Assembly: GCA_013375455.1 (NCBI GenBank)
Contig: JABXJT010000102.1
Span: 1-16,955 of the forward strand
DNA: 16,955 nt
Reading direction: 5' to 3'
From: Candidatus Helarchaeota archaeon
Lineage (GTDB): Archaea; Asgardarchaeota; Lokiarchaeia; Helarchaeales; HEL-GB-A
A program made the translations under genes and the position numbers. This document shows, piece after piece, positions 6,373 through 12,551 of this stretch. The notes beneath the pieces are model-generated. The model was not told the DNA's origin. It saw nothing but the letters and a program-made list of their open reading frames with translations, and did no database searches. Position 1 is the first letter of the stretch. The number at the start of each line of letters is the position of its first letter.

Positions 6373-7827
6373 ATGAAGGTAGAATTAGTACTCCCAGCGA
6401 TGCCATCGTGGCAGGTGGGAGAAGGAAGCAGCGTCCCTCCGCTGGGATTAATGTACATTGCTGGTGTTCTTAATGAGGCAGGACACGAAGTTCAAATAAC
6501 GGATCAGCAAGGCGAAGATCTTTCAGATGAAAAACTGAAAGAGAAAATTAAAAAATTTGATCCTGGTGTAATTGGTTACACTACATACACGCATTTCGGG
6601 CGTAGAGCAATCAAAATTGCCGATTATATTCACGAAGCAATAAATCCAAACGTCATTACGATATTTGGAGGTTTTTTTGCGACCATGAATCCAAAGGAAA
6701 TCCTTGGAACCTCCAAATCCGTGGATTTCTGCGTCAGAGGTGAAGGGGAATTTACCGCCTTAGAACTCATTAACGCATTAGAGAAAAACCAAGATATTTC
6801 CAAAATTCGCGGTATTACCTACAAGGAGAATGGTATAATAAAAGCCACTCCCGATCGCCCAATAATTAAAGACATCGACGCTCTTCCCATTCCCGATAGA
6901 AATTTAGTGAAAGGGAATCACTATGGTAACTATGCCAATATGTCAATTGAGAAATTCACTTCTTTAGGGACTTCAAGAGGATGTCCATTTCAATGTAGAT
7001 TCTGCTTAACAACGCAATGGCATAAAAATATTTGGCGTAAAAGGGATTTTCGAAAGGTTGCAGATGAATTTGAATACCTTCACGATTTAGGTTATAAAAA
7101 TGCTTTAATCGTTGATGATAATATTAACGTAAGTCCCAAACACGTGAATCGCTTAAGTCATGAACTTAGAAAACGGAAATTAGATTTAAATTGGTTTTGC
7201 GAAGGGAGGGTAGGCTCTGGAACTGCTCAAATGTATAACGAAATGCGACGGGCTGGTTGTAAGTTAATTTTCTTAGGAATAGAGTCAGGTAATCAAAGAA
7301 TTCTTGACTACTTTGATAAGCGTGCTACGGTAGAACAAGCACGTAATACAGTAAAAGCAATACGTAAAGCCAATATTGATATGATTACAGCCACTTTTAT
7401 CGTGGGTTCCCCTACCGAAACGCTTCAAGAAGTTCATAATACAATTAATTTTGCTTTAAAGTTAGATATTGATATACCTCTCTTCGGAATATTAAATGTT
7501 TTCGAAGGAACTGCACTTTGGGATGAATATCTAAAACAAGGACATATTAATCCAGAAGAAGATTGGGGTAAAGCCATTCCTGTCTGTGATTTTCACCCTG
7601 ATTGCTTACCACGAGACACTCTTGTTAAATTAATAAACCGAGGCTACAAAAAGCTTTTGAATTCCAAAAAATGGGTTCTGAAAGTAATGCTCCGTGCCCT
7701 AAAAAGCAGATTCCGACTCAAAATGTATTTAAAAAATCTTGATAAACGTCATACCATAAAACAGCGTTTTAGGTTTGCAGATATCTCTCAACTCGATCTC
7801 TACTTGGAAGATAAAGAGGAGAATTAA
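6373..7827 (+). CDS. B12-binding-domain radical SAM protein
   Basis: Residues 1 to about 160 resemble a cobalamin-binding Rossmann domain: PPLGLMYIAGVLNEAGHEVQ, then GYTTYTHFGRRA, ITIFGGFFAT and VRGEGEFTALELI. The base-off DxHxxG motif is absent, as in many members. The radical SAM domain starts near 195 with TSRGCPFQCRFC, giving Cys204, Cys208 and Cys211 for the 4Fe-4S cluster. GIESGNQRILDYFDKRAT and FIVGSPTE are typical of class B / BchE-like enzymes. The last 80 or so residues are basic and helical (for example LKVMLRALKSRFRLKMYLK). At 484 residues the length is normal. AGGCGAT just before the ATG is an SD with one mismatch. It overlaps or abuts the GNAT gene, so the two are probably one transcript. 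The reaction (methylation, cyclisation or other radical chemistry) cannot be assigned. Confidence 0.9.
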   Translation: MKVELVLPAMPSWQVGEGSSVPPLGLMYIAGVLNEAGHEVQITDQQGEDLSDEKLKEKIKKFDPGVIGYTTYTHFGRRAIKIADYIHEAINPNVITIFGGFFATMNPKEILGTSKSVDFCVRGEGEFTALELINALEKNQDISKIRGITYKENGIIKATPDRPIIKDIDALPIPDRNLVKGNHYGNYANMSIEKFTSLGTSRGCPFQCRFCLTTQWHKNIWRKRDFRKVADEFEYLHDLGYKNALIVDDNINVSPKHVNRLSHELRKRKLDLNWFCEGRVGSGTAQMYNEMRRAGCKLIFLGIESGNQRILDYFDKRATVEQARNTVKAIRKANIDMITATFIVGSPTETLQEVHNTINFALKLDIDIPLFGILNVFEGTALWDEYLKQGHINPEEDWGKAIPVCDFHPDCLPRDTLVKLINRGYKKLLNSKKWVLKVMLRALKSRFRLKMYLKNLDKRHTIKQRFRFADISQLDLYLEDKEEN

Positions 7828-8317
7828 AATTCCGAATTCAACTCCTGAACCCGAAATACAAGCTATCCCCATCAAAATCCGCCAATACAAAGCAGCTGAT
7901 AAAGAAAGCGTGCATGCAATAAATCAAGTTTCTCTTGAAATTTCTTTTAATTATTATTATGATTTGTTTCATGAGAGGGAACCTGAACTATTTCTCATCG
8001 CTGAGCGTGAAAATGAGATTGTGGGATTTATTCTAGTGAAGACTGGCACGCATTTCGACACATCGTCCTCTGCCCTAGTCTATGCGATAGCAGTAAGCCC
8101 CCTACATCGCAGCCTAGGTGTAGGGACTCGACTGGTGAATGCTATTTGTAATAAACTCGAAGAGAAACAAATTAAGAAGTTTTTTCTCCATGTACGAGTG
8201 GAGAATATACGAGCCATCCAATTCTATGAGCGCTTAGGATTCTCTAAAATTAAAAAGATAAAACAATTCTATTCTTGGGGCGACGATGCATTCCGAATGC
8301 TAAAATATATTGACTAA
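7775..8317 (+). CDS. GNAT-family N-acetyltransferase (RimI-like), start codon uncertain
   Basis: The fold is clear. IKIRQYKAADKESVHAIN opens the domain, motif A is VSPLHRSLGVGTRLVNAI (R-x-x-G-x-G acetyl-CoA loop), and motif B is LHVRVENIRAIQFYERLGF, closest to RimI/Nat-type protein N-acetyltransferases. The only ordinary start in frame is a TTG at 7775, which lies 53 nt inside the radical SAM gene and has no SD. A strong SD, GAGGAG (7816-7821), sits 7 nt before an in-frame ATT at 7829, giving a protein of 162 residues that still keeps the whole domain. No ATG, GTG or TTG lies between. I list the longer form but think the ATT start is possible. The gene ends exactly where thiL ends on the other strand. 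The target could be the product of the upstream gene or ribosomal N-termini; this is inference. Confidence 0.82.
   Translation: MQISLNSISTWKIKRRIKIPNSTPEPEIQAIPIKIRQYKAADKESVHAINQVSLEISFNYYYDLFHEREPELFLIAERENEIVGFILVKTGTHFDTSSSALVYAIAVSPLHRSLGVGTRLVNAICNKLEEKQIKKFFLHVRVENIRAIQFYERLGFSKIKKIKQFYSWGDDAFRMLKYID
7816..7821 (+). promoter_or_regulatory. SD GAGGAG pointing to a possible ATT start at 7829
   Basis: GAGGAG is a strong match to the archaeal anti-SD. It lies in the last codons of the radical SAM gene, 7 nt before an in-frame ATT of the GNAT gene, where no ATG, GTG or TTG exists. Confidence 0.45.
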
Positions 8318-9334
8318 TTAGAATTTGGTTGTGAATTGATCATAACCCTCTTTCTTTAACGGGATTAACTCACCTTGTGAAGATTCCATTAAGATTTCTT
8401 TGTCTTTAGTGACTGTACCAATTTGAGTTATCTTCAAATTCATTTCATCACAGCGTTTTTTTACAGTTGGCCACTTCTCCGGGGTAATGGTGAGTACCAA
8501 CTCAAAATCCTCACCCACATGGAGTGCAATTTCCACGGGATCTAGATTTTGTGCACGTGCCAAGGATTTTACTTCTTCTCGAATGGGAAGTTTTTCTTCT
8601 TGAATAAGAATTCCTTTTTCACTCGCTTCTCCAATTTTATGCAATTCGAGTGCCAAACCATCAGTTATATCTCCTGCAGATGTTATCGCGTTTAATTTAT
8701 TTAACGCAAGTGCTTCGGAAAGGCGGGCTTGAGGTTCTAGGACGCTTTTAAGAAGATTCTCATCAACATTTATTTCCTTTTTTAAGAAATACAAACCCAA
8801 TGCTGCCTGTCCTATCCAACCTGTTACTGCTACAATATCATTTTCTTGGGCGCCACTGCGTAGCAAAATTTGCTCTTCTGTGGTAAGGCCCACGGCGGTA
8901 CCTGCTAAAATTATATCGTCAGCTTGGTTTGTATCCCCTCCAAAAACACAAGTGTTATATTCTTCTGCGCCAGCGTTCATACCTTTTGCTAAATTTTCAA
9001 CTTCTTCGATGGTAATATCCCTTGGGAGTCCCACACTAAAGACAATTCCCAAGGGCTCCGCACCCATTGCAGCAAGGTCGCTTATATTAACAATAACGGC
9101 TTTCCGACCCATTTGAAATAGCGTCATCTTTGGTGGGATATGAGTTTTCTTCCCAATTAAATCAGTTGTAACCACGAGAAGCTTTTTATTTCCGAGGCGT
9201 ATTGCCCCTGCATCTTCTTGTAACCCCTTTGGGTCTGCAACTCCCATGTACACACGAGGTTGTGTTTTGAAGTATTTCCGAAAGATTTCAATTATTCTAA
9301 TTTCGCTGAGTTCGTCCGGCATTTTGTCTTTCAC
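8318..9334 (-). CDS. thiL: Thiamine-monophosphate kinase-like protein (AIR-synthase/PurM fold)
   Basis: ThiL phosphorylates thiamine monophosphate to thiamine diphosphate with ATP. The 338-residue length and motif order fit: GRKAVIVNISDLAAMGAEP (77-95), GGDTNQADDIILAGTAVG (132-149), TGWIGQAALGL, AGDITDGLALELHKIGEASE, and VGEDFELVLT. There are departures from textbook ThiL: the N-terminal GDDAA loop reads QEDAGAI, and the DISDGL motif reads DITDGL. Another AIR-synthase-family enzyme is therefore conceivable, but HypE or SelD markers are not seen. The GTG at 9334 is used here; an in-frame ATG at 9322 is an alternative. Neither has an SD, and a TATA-like block at 9355-9365 would put the RNA start near 9330-9335, so it may be leaderless. 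It converges head-on with the GNAT gene with zero spacing and diverges from the DUF123 gene over 55 bp. No other thiamine gene is nearby. Confidence 0.84.
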   Translation of the reverse strand: MKDKMPDELSEIRIIEIFRKYFKTQPRVYMGVADPKGLQEDAGAIRLGNKKLLVVTTDLIGKKTHIPPKMTLFQMGRKAVIVNISDLAAMGAEPLGIVFSVGLPRDITIEEVENLAKGMNAGAEEYNTCVFGGDTNQADDIILAGTAVGLTTEEQILLRSGAQENDIVAVTGWIGQAALGLYFLKKEINVDENLLKSVLEPQARLSEALALNKLNAITSAGDITDGLALELHKIGEASEKGILIQEEKLPIREEVKSLARAQNLDPVEIALHVGEDFELVLTITPEKWPTVKKRCDEMNLKITQIGTVTKDKEILMESSQGELIPLKKEGYDQFTTKF

Positions 9335-9354
9335 GCTTAAACAAAGGCAGTAAT

Positions 9355-9365
9355 AAATTTAAATT
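9355..9365. promoter_or_regulatory. Shared bidirectional TATA-like element between thiL and the DUF123 gene
   Basis: AAATTTAAATT is nearly self-complementary and lies in the 55-bp divergent gap. It is 25 nt from the DUF123 ATG on one side and about 21 nt from the thiL GTG on the other, so it could serve either strand and would give very short or absent leaders. Confidence 0.4.
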
Positions 9366-9389
9366 CATAATCAAGATAGGGAGAAAGGT

Positions 9390-9848
9390 ATGACTCAAGG
9401 AGTTTATGCTCTCATCATTGAGAACCGAAAAGAAGAAAACCTCCAAATCGGGAAATTAGGAACTTTTCTATTTCCAAAGGGTTATTATGTTTATATAGGG
9501 AGTGCTCTTGGGTCAACTTCAACAAGTTTAGAACATCGGTTAAAAAGACACCTCTCTTCATTGAAAAAATTATTTTGGCACATTGACTACTTATTAAATT
9601 CAGAAAATATAAAAATTATTTCAATATTGTCCGCTCCCACTCCAGATCGGAAAGAATGCGAACTAGCATCAGCTATTTCTCGGCAAAAAAATGCTGAAAT
9701 TTTGATCTCACACTTCGGAGCCTCCGACTGCCAAGCAAACTGCGGAGCACACCTCTTTTATTTCACGCTGGAATCCAACGAACTCATTAAAATGGTTAAG
9801 TCTCTATTTTCGAAGATAAACCTGAACCCCGTAATTCAACCTCAATAA
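9390..9848 (+). CDS. DUF123 family GIY-YIG nuclease-like protein
   Basis: The 152-residue sequence follows the archaeal DUF123 subfamily of the GIY-YIG fold. GVYALII (4-10) holds the first strand, IGKLGTFLFPKGYYVYIGSA (20-39) holds the YIG-like strand, and RLKRHLSS with Arg50 and His54 provides catalytic-type residues. WHIDYLL, ECELA and FGASDCQANCGAHLFYF complete the pattern. Three of its four cysteines (Cys90, Cys114, Cys118), with nearby His, could bind metal. The family is found in archaea and some bacteria, sometimes fused to endonuclease III-type DNA glycosylases, which points to DNA repair; the enzymatic activity here is inferred from the fold only. GGGAGAAAGGT directly before the ATG may act as SD, though the shared TATA-like block would give an almost leaderless RNA. 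It overlaps the convergent nitroreductase gene by 7 bp. Confidence 0.88.
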   Translation: MTQGVYALIIENRKEENLQIGKLGTFLFPKGYYVYIGSALGSTSTSLEHRLKRHLSSLKKLFWHIDYLLNSENIKIISILSAPTPDRKECELASAISRQKNAEILISHFGASDCQANCGAHLFYFTLESNELIKMVKSLFSKINLNPVIQPQ

Positions 9849-10372
9849 GTTTCGTGATGAACCAAGTCTTTTATTGGAATTCGCGGTGTAGGTTTTGGTA
9901 TTCTTTTTGGTTTACCAATAGGAATAATTGCAATTGGTCGCACGCCATCTGGTATTTTCAAGATGTCTCTTACTGTCGATTCACTGAACGCTCCGACCCA
10001 ACAGGCCCCGTATCCTAATGCAGTTATAGCTAATAACATGGTCTGAATGGCTGCAGCTGTATCTTGAATGCAGAAGAGATCAACCCCACGTCTTCCATAT
10101 ACGACGGCTGATCGAACTTGATTGGCGCAGACCACCACAACTACAGGCGCCCTTGCAATAAAACTTTGCCCTAGCGCTGCTTTAACTAACGCTTTCTTAA
10201 CCTCTTGTTTAGTTACTATTATGAAATCCCATGACTGTCGGTTCCCGGCAGAAGGTGCTTTTATGGCAGTCTCCAAGATTCGATGCACGTCTTCATCCGG
10301 AATCTTCTCATCTTTTTGGAAATACCGTATCGAATGACGGTTATTAACGACTTCAAAAAAATCCATCTTCAT
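9842..10372 (-). CDS. Nitroreductase-family FMN-dependent oxidoreductase
   Basis: The family consists of dimeric FMN enzymes that reduce nitro, quinone or enone groups with NAD(P)H; some archaeal members act in F420 or cofactor chemistry. NNRHSIRYFQKDE (10-22) carries the RxSxR FMN-phosphate motif, and KAPSAGNRQSWDFIIVT (38-54) is the second FMN segment. ITALGYGACWVGAFSE and IAIIPIGKPKRIPKPTPR are typical of the C-terminal half. At 176 residues it is a short but complete member. The minus strand reads AAGGGATGAAGATG, so either ATG (10372 or 10366) can be used; GGGATG is SD-like. It overlaps the DUF123 gene end by 7 bp and shares a promoter region with the divergent ubiquitin-like ORF. The substrate is unknown. 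Confidence 0.9.
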   Translation of the reverse strand: MKMDFFEVVNNRHSIRYFQKDEKIPDEDVHRILETAIKAPSAGNRQSWDFIIVTKQEVKKALVKAALGQSFIARAPVVVVVCANQVRSAVVYGRRGVDLFCIQDTAAAIQTMLLAITALGYGACWVGAFSESTVRDILKIPDGVRPIAIIPIGKPKRIPKPTPRIPIKDLVHHETY

Positions 10373-10404
10373 CCCTTCTTTGATTTAATCATCCATCGCT
10401 CCAT

Positions 10405-10418
10405 AAATAAATATATAA
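10405..10418. promoter_or_regulatory. TATA-like element between the nitroreductase and the ubiquitin-like ORF
   Basis: AAATAAATATATAA lies 27 nt before the ATG of the ubiquitin-like ORF (10446) and 32 nt before the nitroreductase ATG (10372). It is a good archaeal TATA match on the plus strand and an acceptable one on the minus. It supports expression of the small ORF, probably as a leaderless or short-leader mRNA. Confidence 0.5.
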
Positions 10419-10445
10419 CTCATTGACGAGGTAAAATTATTAACC

Positions 10446-10613
10446 ATGAAATACACGTTTAAGATTGTAGGGGCTCCACCGGGTAAAGATAAAATAGAAT
10501 TAGACATTGATCCAAATGATACCATCTTAGATATCAAGTATAAATTAGTAAAAAAGGCAAAATTGAAAATCCCTCCACAAAACTTGAAATTCATCCTCCA
10601 AAGTGAAACGTAA
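10446..10613 (+). CDS. Minimal ubiquitin-like (beta-grasp) protein, 55 residues, no C-terminal Gly-Gly
   Basis: This ORF is too short for most gene finders. Residues 1-8 (MKYTFKIV) form a beta1 strand. IELDIDPNDTILDIKYKL (17-34) matches ubiquitin beta2-alpha1 (ITLEVEPSDTIENVKAKI), including the P-x-DTI turn. IPPQNLKFILQ (42-52) matches the ubiquitin IPPDQQRLIFAG segment. It ends at TAA right after beta3, so beta4, beta5 and the Gly-Gly tail are missing; no other frame restores them. A TATA-like box at 10405-10418 sits 27 nt before the ATG, and GAGGT occurs at 10428-10432, which argues for a real gene. It stands between a divergent nitroreductase and a PHP phosphoesterase, with no E1, E2 or JAMM gene in the window. 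A binding or adaptor role, or a remnant of a longer Ubl, are both possible. Ubiquitin-like proteins are well known in Asgard archaea. Confidence 0.7.
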   Translation: MKYTFKIVGAPPGKDKIELDIDPNDTILDIKYKLVKKAKLKIPPQNLKFILQSET

Positions 10614-10709
10614 TAATCTTTGATGAAGTTTTAAGATCACATTTATTTAACAATTAATATTACATTTTGATAAAACTTTATTCTCATTTTGAGCTATCAG
10701 GTTTGGGTC

Positions 10710-11429
10710 ATGAAAAAATTTGATCTCCACGTACATTCCACGTGTTCCTGGCATAAAATTTGGGGTATTGATGGAATAAATTCACCCAAGGAATTAGTGG
10801 AGATGGCCTTGCAGGTTGGACTTGATGGCATTGCTATAACTGACCACAACACTATTAAGGGGAGCCAAAAAGCATTTCAATATGTTAAGGAGAAGAATCT
10901 ACCCATAACAATAATTATAGGCGCTGAAGTCAGGAGTAAATCTGGAGATATCCTTGCTTTAGGAATTAATAAAGACATAAGGAAAGGCTTGCCCATTCTT
11001 GAAACAATTAATGCAATAAAAGAACAAGGCGGAATTGCCGTTGCTGCACATCCTTACAAATACAATACAAAAATTGCTCCCCACCTGAAAGATCCCTCCG
11101 TTTGCTCCCGATTTGACGCGATTGAGGTCTTTAATGCAGATGTTGACAGGGCTCATAACCTTAGGGCATCACGTCTTGCTCAAAAAACTAAGATGCCAGG
11201 GATTGCAGGAAGTGATGCTCACTATAAAATGAATTTAGGACATGGAGTTACATGTCTTGATATTGAAAACACGGTTATTGATGATGTTCTGAGCGCAATC
11301 CAAAAAAACAAGATAGAGTTGGAGTGTAACTATCCTCCTTTACGCAATATGCTCCATCTCTACACTAGAAAAGCTGCTAATCTATTAAAACGATTGATCG
11401 GCAAAGGCAAGAAAACTTGCCAACCTTGA
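10710..11429 (+). CDS. PHP-domain phosphoesterase
   Basis: This 239-residue PHP-family metal-dependent phosphoesterase contains all usual motifs in order: DLHVHS (His7, His9), TDHNT (Asp45, His46), GAEV (Glu73), AAHP (His114) and GSDAH (Asp169, His171). It resembles the YciV/RNase AM-type proteins that act on nucleotides or RNA 5' ends, but the substrate is not readable here. I chose the ATG at 10710 because MKKFDLHVHST is the normal N-terminus; the upstream TTG at 10689 would add seven residues not seen in the family. The C-terminus is basic (KAANLLKRLIGKGKKTCQP). A TATA-like run near 10639-10648 could be its own promoter, or it may be read through from the ubiquitin-like ORF 96 bp upstream. 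Its stop abuts that of the convergent TPR gene. Confidence 0.9.
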   Translation: MKKFDLHVHSTCSWHKIWGIDGINSPKELVEMALQVGLDGIAITDHNTIKGSQKAFQYVKEKNLPITIIIGAEVRSKSGDILALGINKDIRKGLPILETINAIKEQGGIAVAAHPYKYNTKIAPHLKDPSVCSRFDAIEVFNADVDRAHNLRASRLAQKTKMPGIAGSDAHYKMNLGHGVTCLDIENTVIDDVLSAIQKNKIELECNYPPLRNMLHLYTRKAANLLKRLIGKGKKTCQP

Positions 11430-12437
11430 TTAAGTTTCTTTTTCAATTTGAATTCCCAAATCTTTTAAAATTTTATTTGCTTTTATTCTATTATTCTGGG
11501 CTTCTTTGATGTTTCCCAATTTCTCGTAAATTCTAGATAAAAATAGTAACGCGGTGGCGGTTAATTTTAAATGTTTATATTTCGTGGCAATTTCGAGTGC
11601 ATTTTCGAACTTATCTTTTGCCTTAATATACTCTTCTCTATTGAAGAGTATTTTTCCGAATCCTACCTCTATATTTAATAAACCAATCAACATTTTGTGA
11701 ATTTGAAAATATTTCTGAGCTCGTTTATAATGTTTTTCTGCAATATCAGTTTGTCCGAGTTCAACATAGATATCTCCAAGTGTTCTATTCACGTTAGCCT
11801 CTCCCCTCTTATCGTTGTGCTTTTTCATCAGTCGAGATGCCTTTTCAAGTAATGAACGTGCTTCAGATAATTTATCGGCGTGATAATGTACTAAGCCTAG
11901 ATCGGATAGAGCCCGCGCCTCACCGCGTCTACCTTTTTGTTTTGGCATTTTTCGGTAAATCTTCAACGAACGTGAATAAAAATCGATAGCATCATCGTAT
12001 TTATCCAAAAAATCCAGAACTGAGCCAATATCTCCCAAGATATCAGCTTCCATTTCTCTATTTTTAATTTGTTTCGCAAGATATAAACCTGTCTGATACG
12101 TAGTTAAAGCATCCTTAATGTAATTATTTCTAAAATACAACCCCCCAATTATTCCTAAAGTCTCTACTTGTGATTTCTTATCATTCAACCCTTGAAACTT
12201 TGATAACGCCAATTTAAATGAACTGAGCGCATCCTTGAATTTATCGCTTTTAGAATGGGCAAAACCCATTCCTAGATAAGCTTTCGCTTTAATTTTTTCT
12301 TTCACGGCTTTGTTATTCACTACTTTTTTCCAAAATTTTATGGCCCTAGGTAGATTTCCCTTCTGAAAAGCTGAAACCGCCACAGCATATGCTTCAATAG
12401 CTTTATCTTCAGCGATAGTCGATGAACCTCCGTGCAA
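11430..12437 (-). CDS. Tetratricopeptide-repeat (TPR) protein
   Basis: The 335-residue protein is made almost wholly of helical pairs of about 34-40 residues with TPR marks such as GLYFRNNYIKDALTTYQTGL, LDFLDKYDDAIDFYSRSLKI, LGDIYVELGQTDIAEKHYKR and LFLSRIYEKLGNIKEAQNNR. I count seven or eight repeats of the kind seen in LGN/Rapsyn-like scaffolds. It is soluble, basic, and has no enzyme domain, so it is likely a protein-binding scaffold; the partner is unknown. The listed start is a TTG at 12437, the only standard start in frame. But a perfect SD GGAGGT lies at 12431-12426, after that TTG and 9 nt before an in-frame ATC at 12416, and the first TPR helix begins just there. A TATA-like box is at 12472-12478. 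It converges with the PHP gene with zero gap. Confidence 0.85.
   Translation of the reverse strand: MHGGSSTIAEDKAIEAYAVAVSAFQKGNLPRAIKFWKKVVNNKAVKEKIKAKAYLGMGFAHSKSDKFKDALSSFKLALSKFQGLNDKKSQVETLGIIGGLYFRNNYIKDALTTYQTGLYLAKQIKNREMEADILGDIGSVLDFLDKYDDAIDFYSRSLKIYRKMPKQKGRRGEARALSDLGLVHYHADKLSEARSLLEKASRLMKKHNDKRGEANVNRTLGDIYVELGQTDIAEKHYKRAQKYFQIHKMLIGLLNIEVGFGKILFNREEYIKAKDKFENALEIATKYKHLKLTATALLFLSRIYEKLGNIKEAQNNRIKANKILKDLGIQIEKET
12426..12431 (-). promoter_or_regulatory. Perfect SD GGAGGT inside the annotated 5' end of the TPR gene
   Basis: On the minus strand the sequence reads TTG CAC GGAGGT TCATCGACT ATC GCT. The SD is downstream of the TTG and 9 nt upstream of an in-frame ATC, so translation may really begin at the ATC (12416). 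Confidence 0.4.
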
Positions 12438-12471
12438 AGCTTCGGATAAGAAAAAGAATAAGAAATGTAGG

Positions 12472-12478
12472 TTTAAAA
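12472..12478 (-). promoter_or_regulatory. TATA-like promoter for the TPR gene
   Basis: TTTTAAA on the minus strand lies about 35 nt upstream of the TTG at 12437. Transcription starting near 12450 would leave a leader long enough to include the GGAGGT at 12431-12426. Confidence 0.3.
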
Positions 12479-12551
12479 CTTTCTATATTTGTTTAATGAA
12501 GTTTAAATTCTTTTGATTTAACCTGACTATGTGCTGCTCTTGATATGGAAA

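Noticed and set aside
10385..10594. 69-codon ORF on the minus strand
   Set aside because: It is antisense to the ubiquitin-like ORF and its promoter. It has no SD and no recognisable motif, while the plus-strand ORF matches a known fold.
10600..10670. Possible frameshifted continuation of the ubiquitin-like ORF to a Gly-Gly tail
   Set aside because: I read the other two frames past the TAA; neither gives beta4/beta5-like sequence or a Gly-Gly end before a stop.
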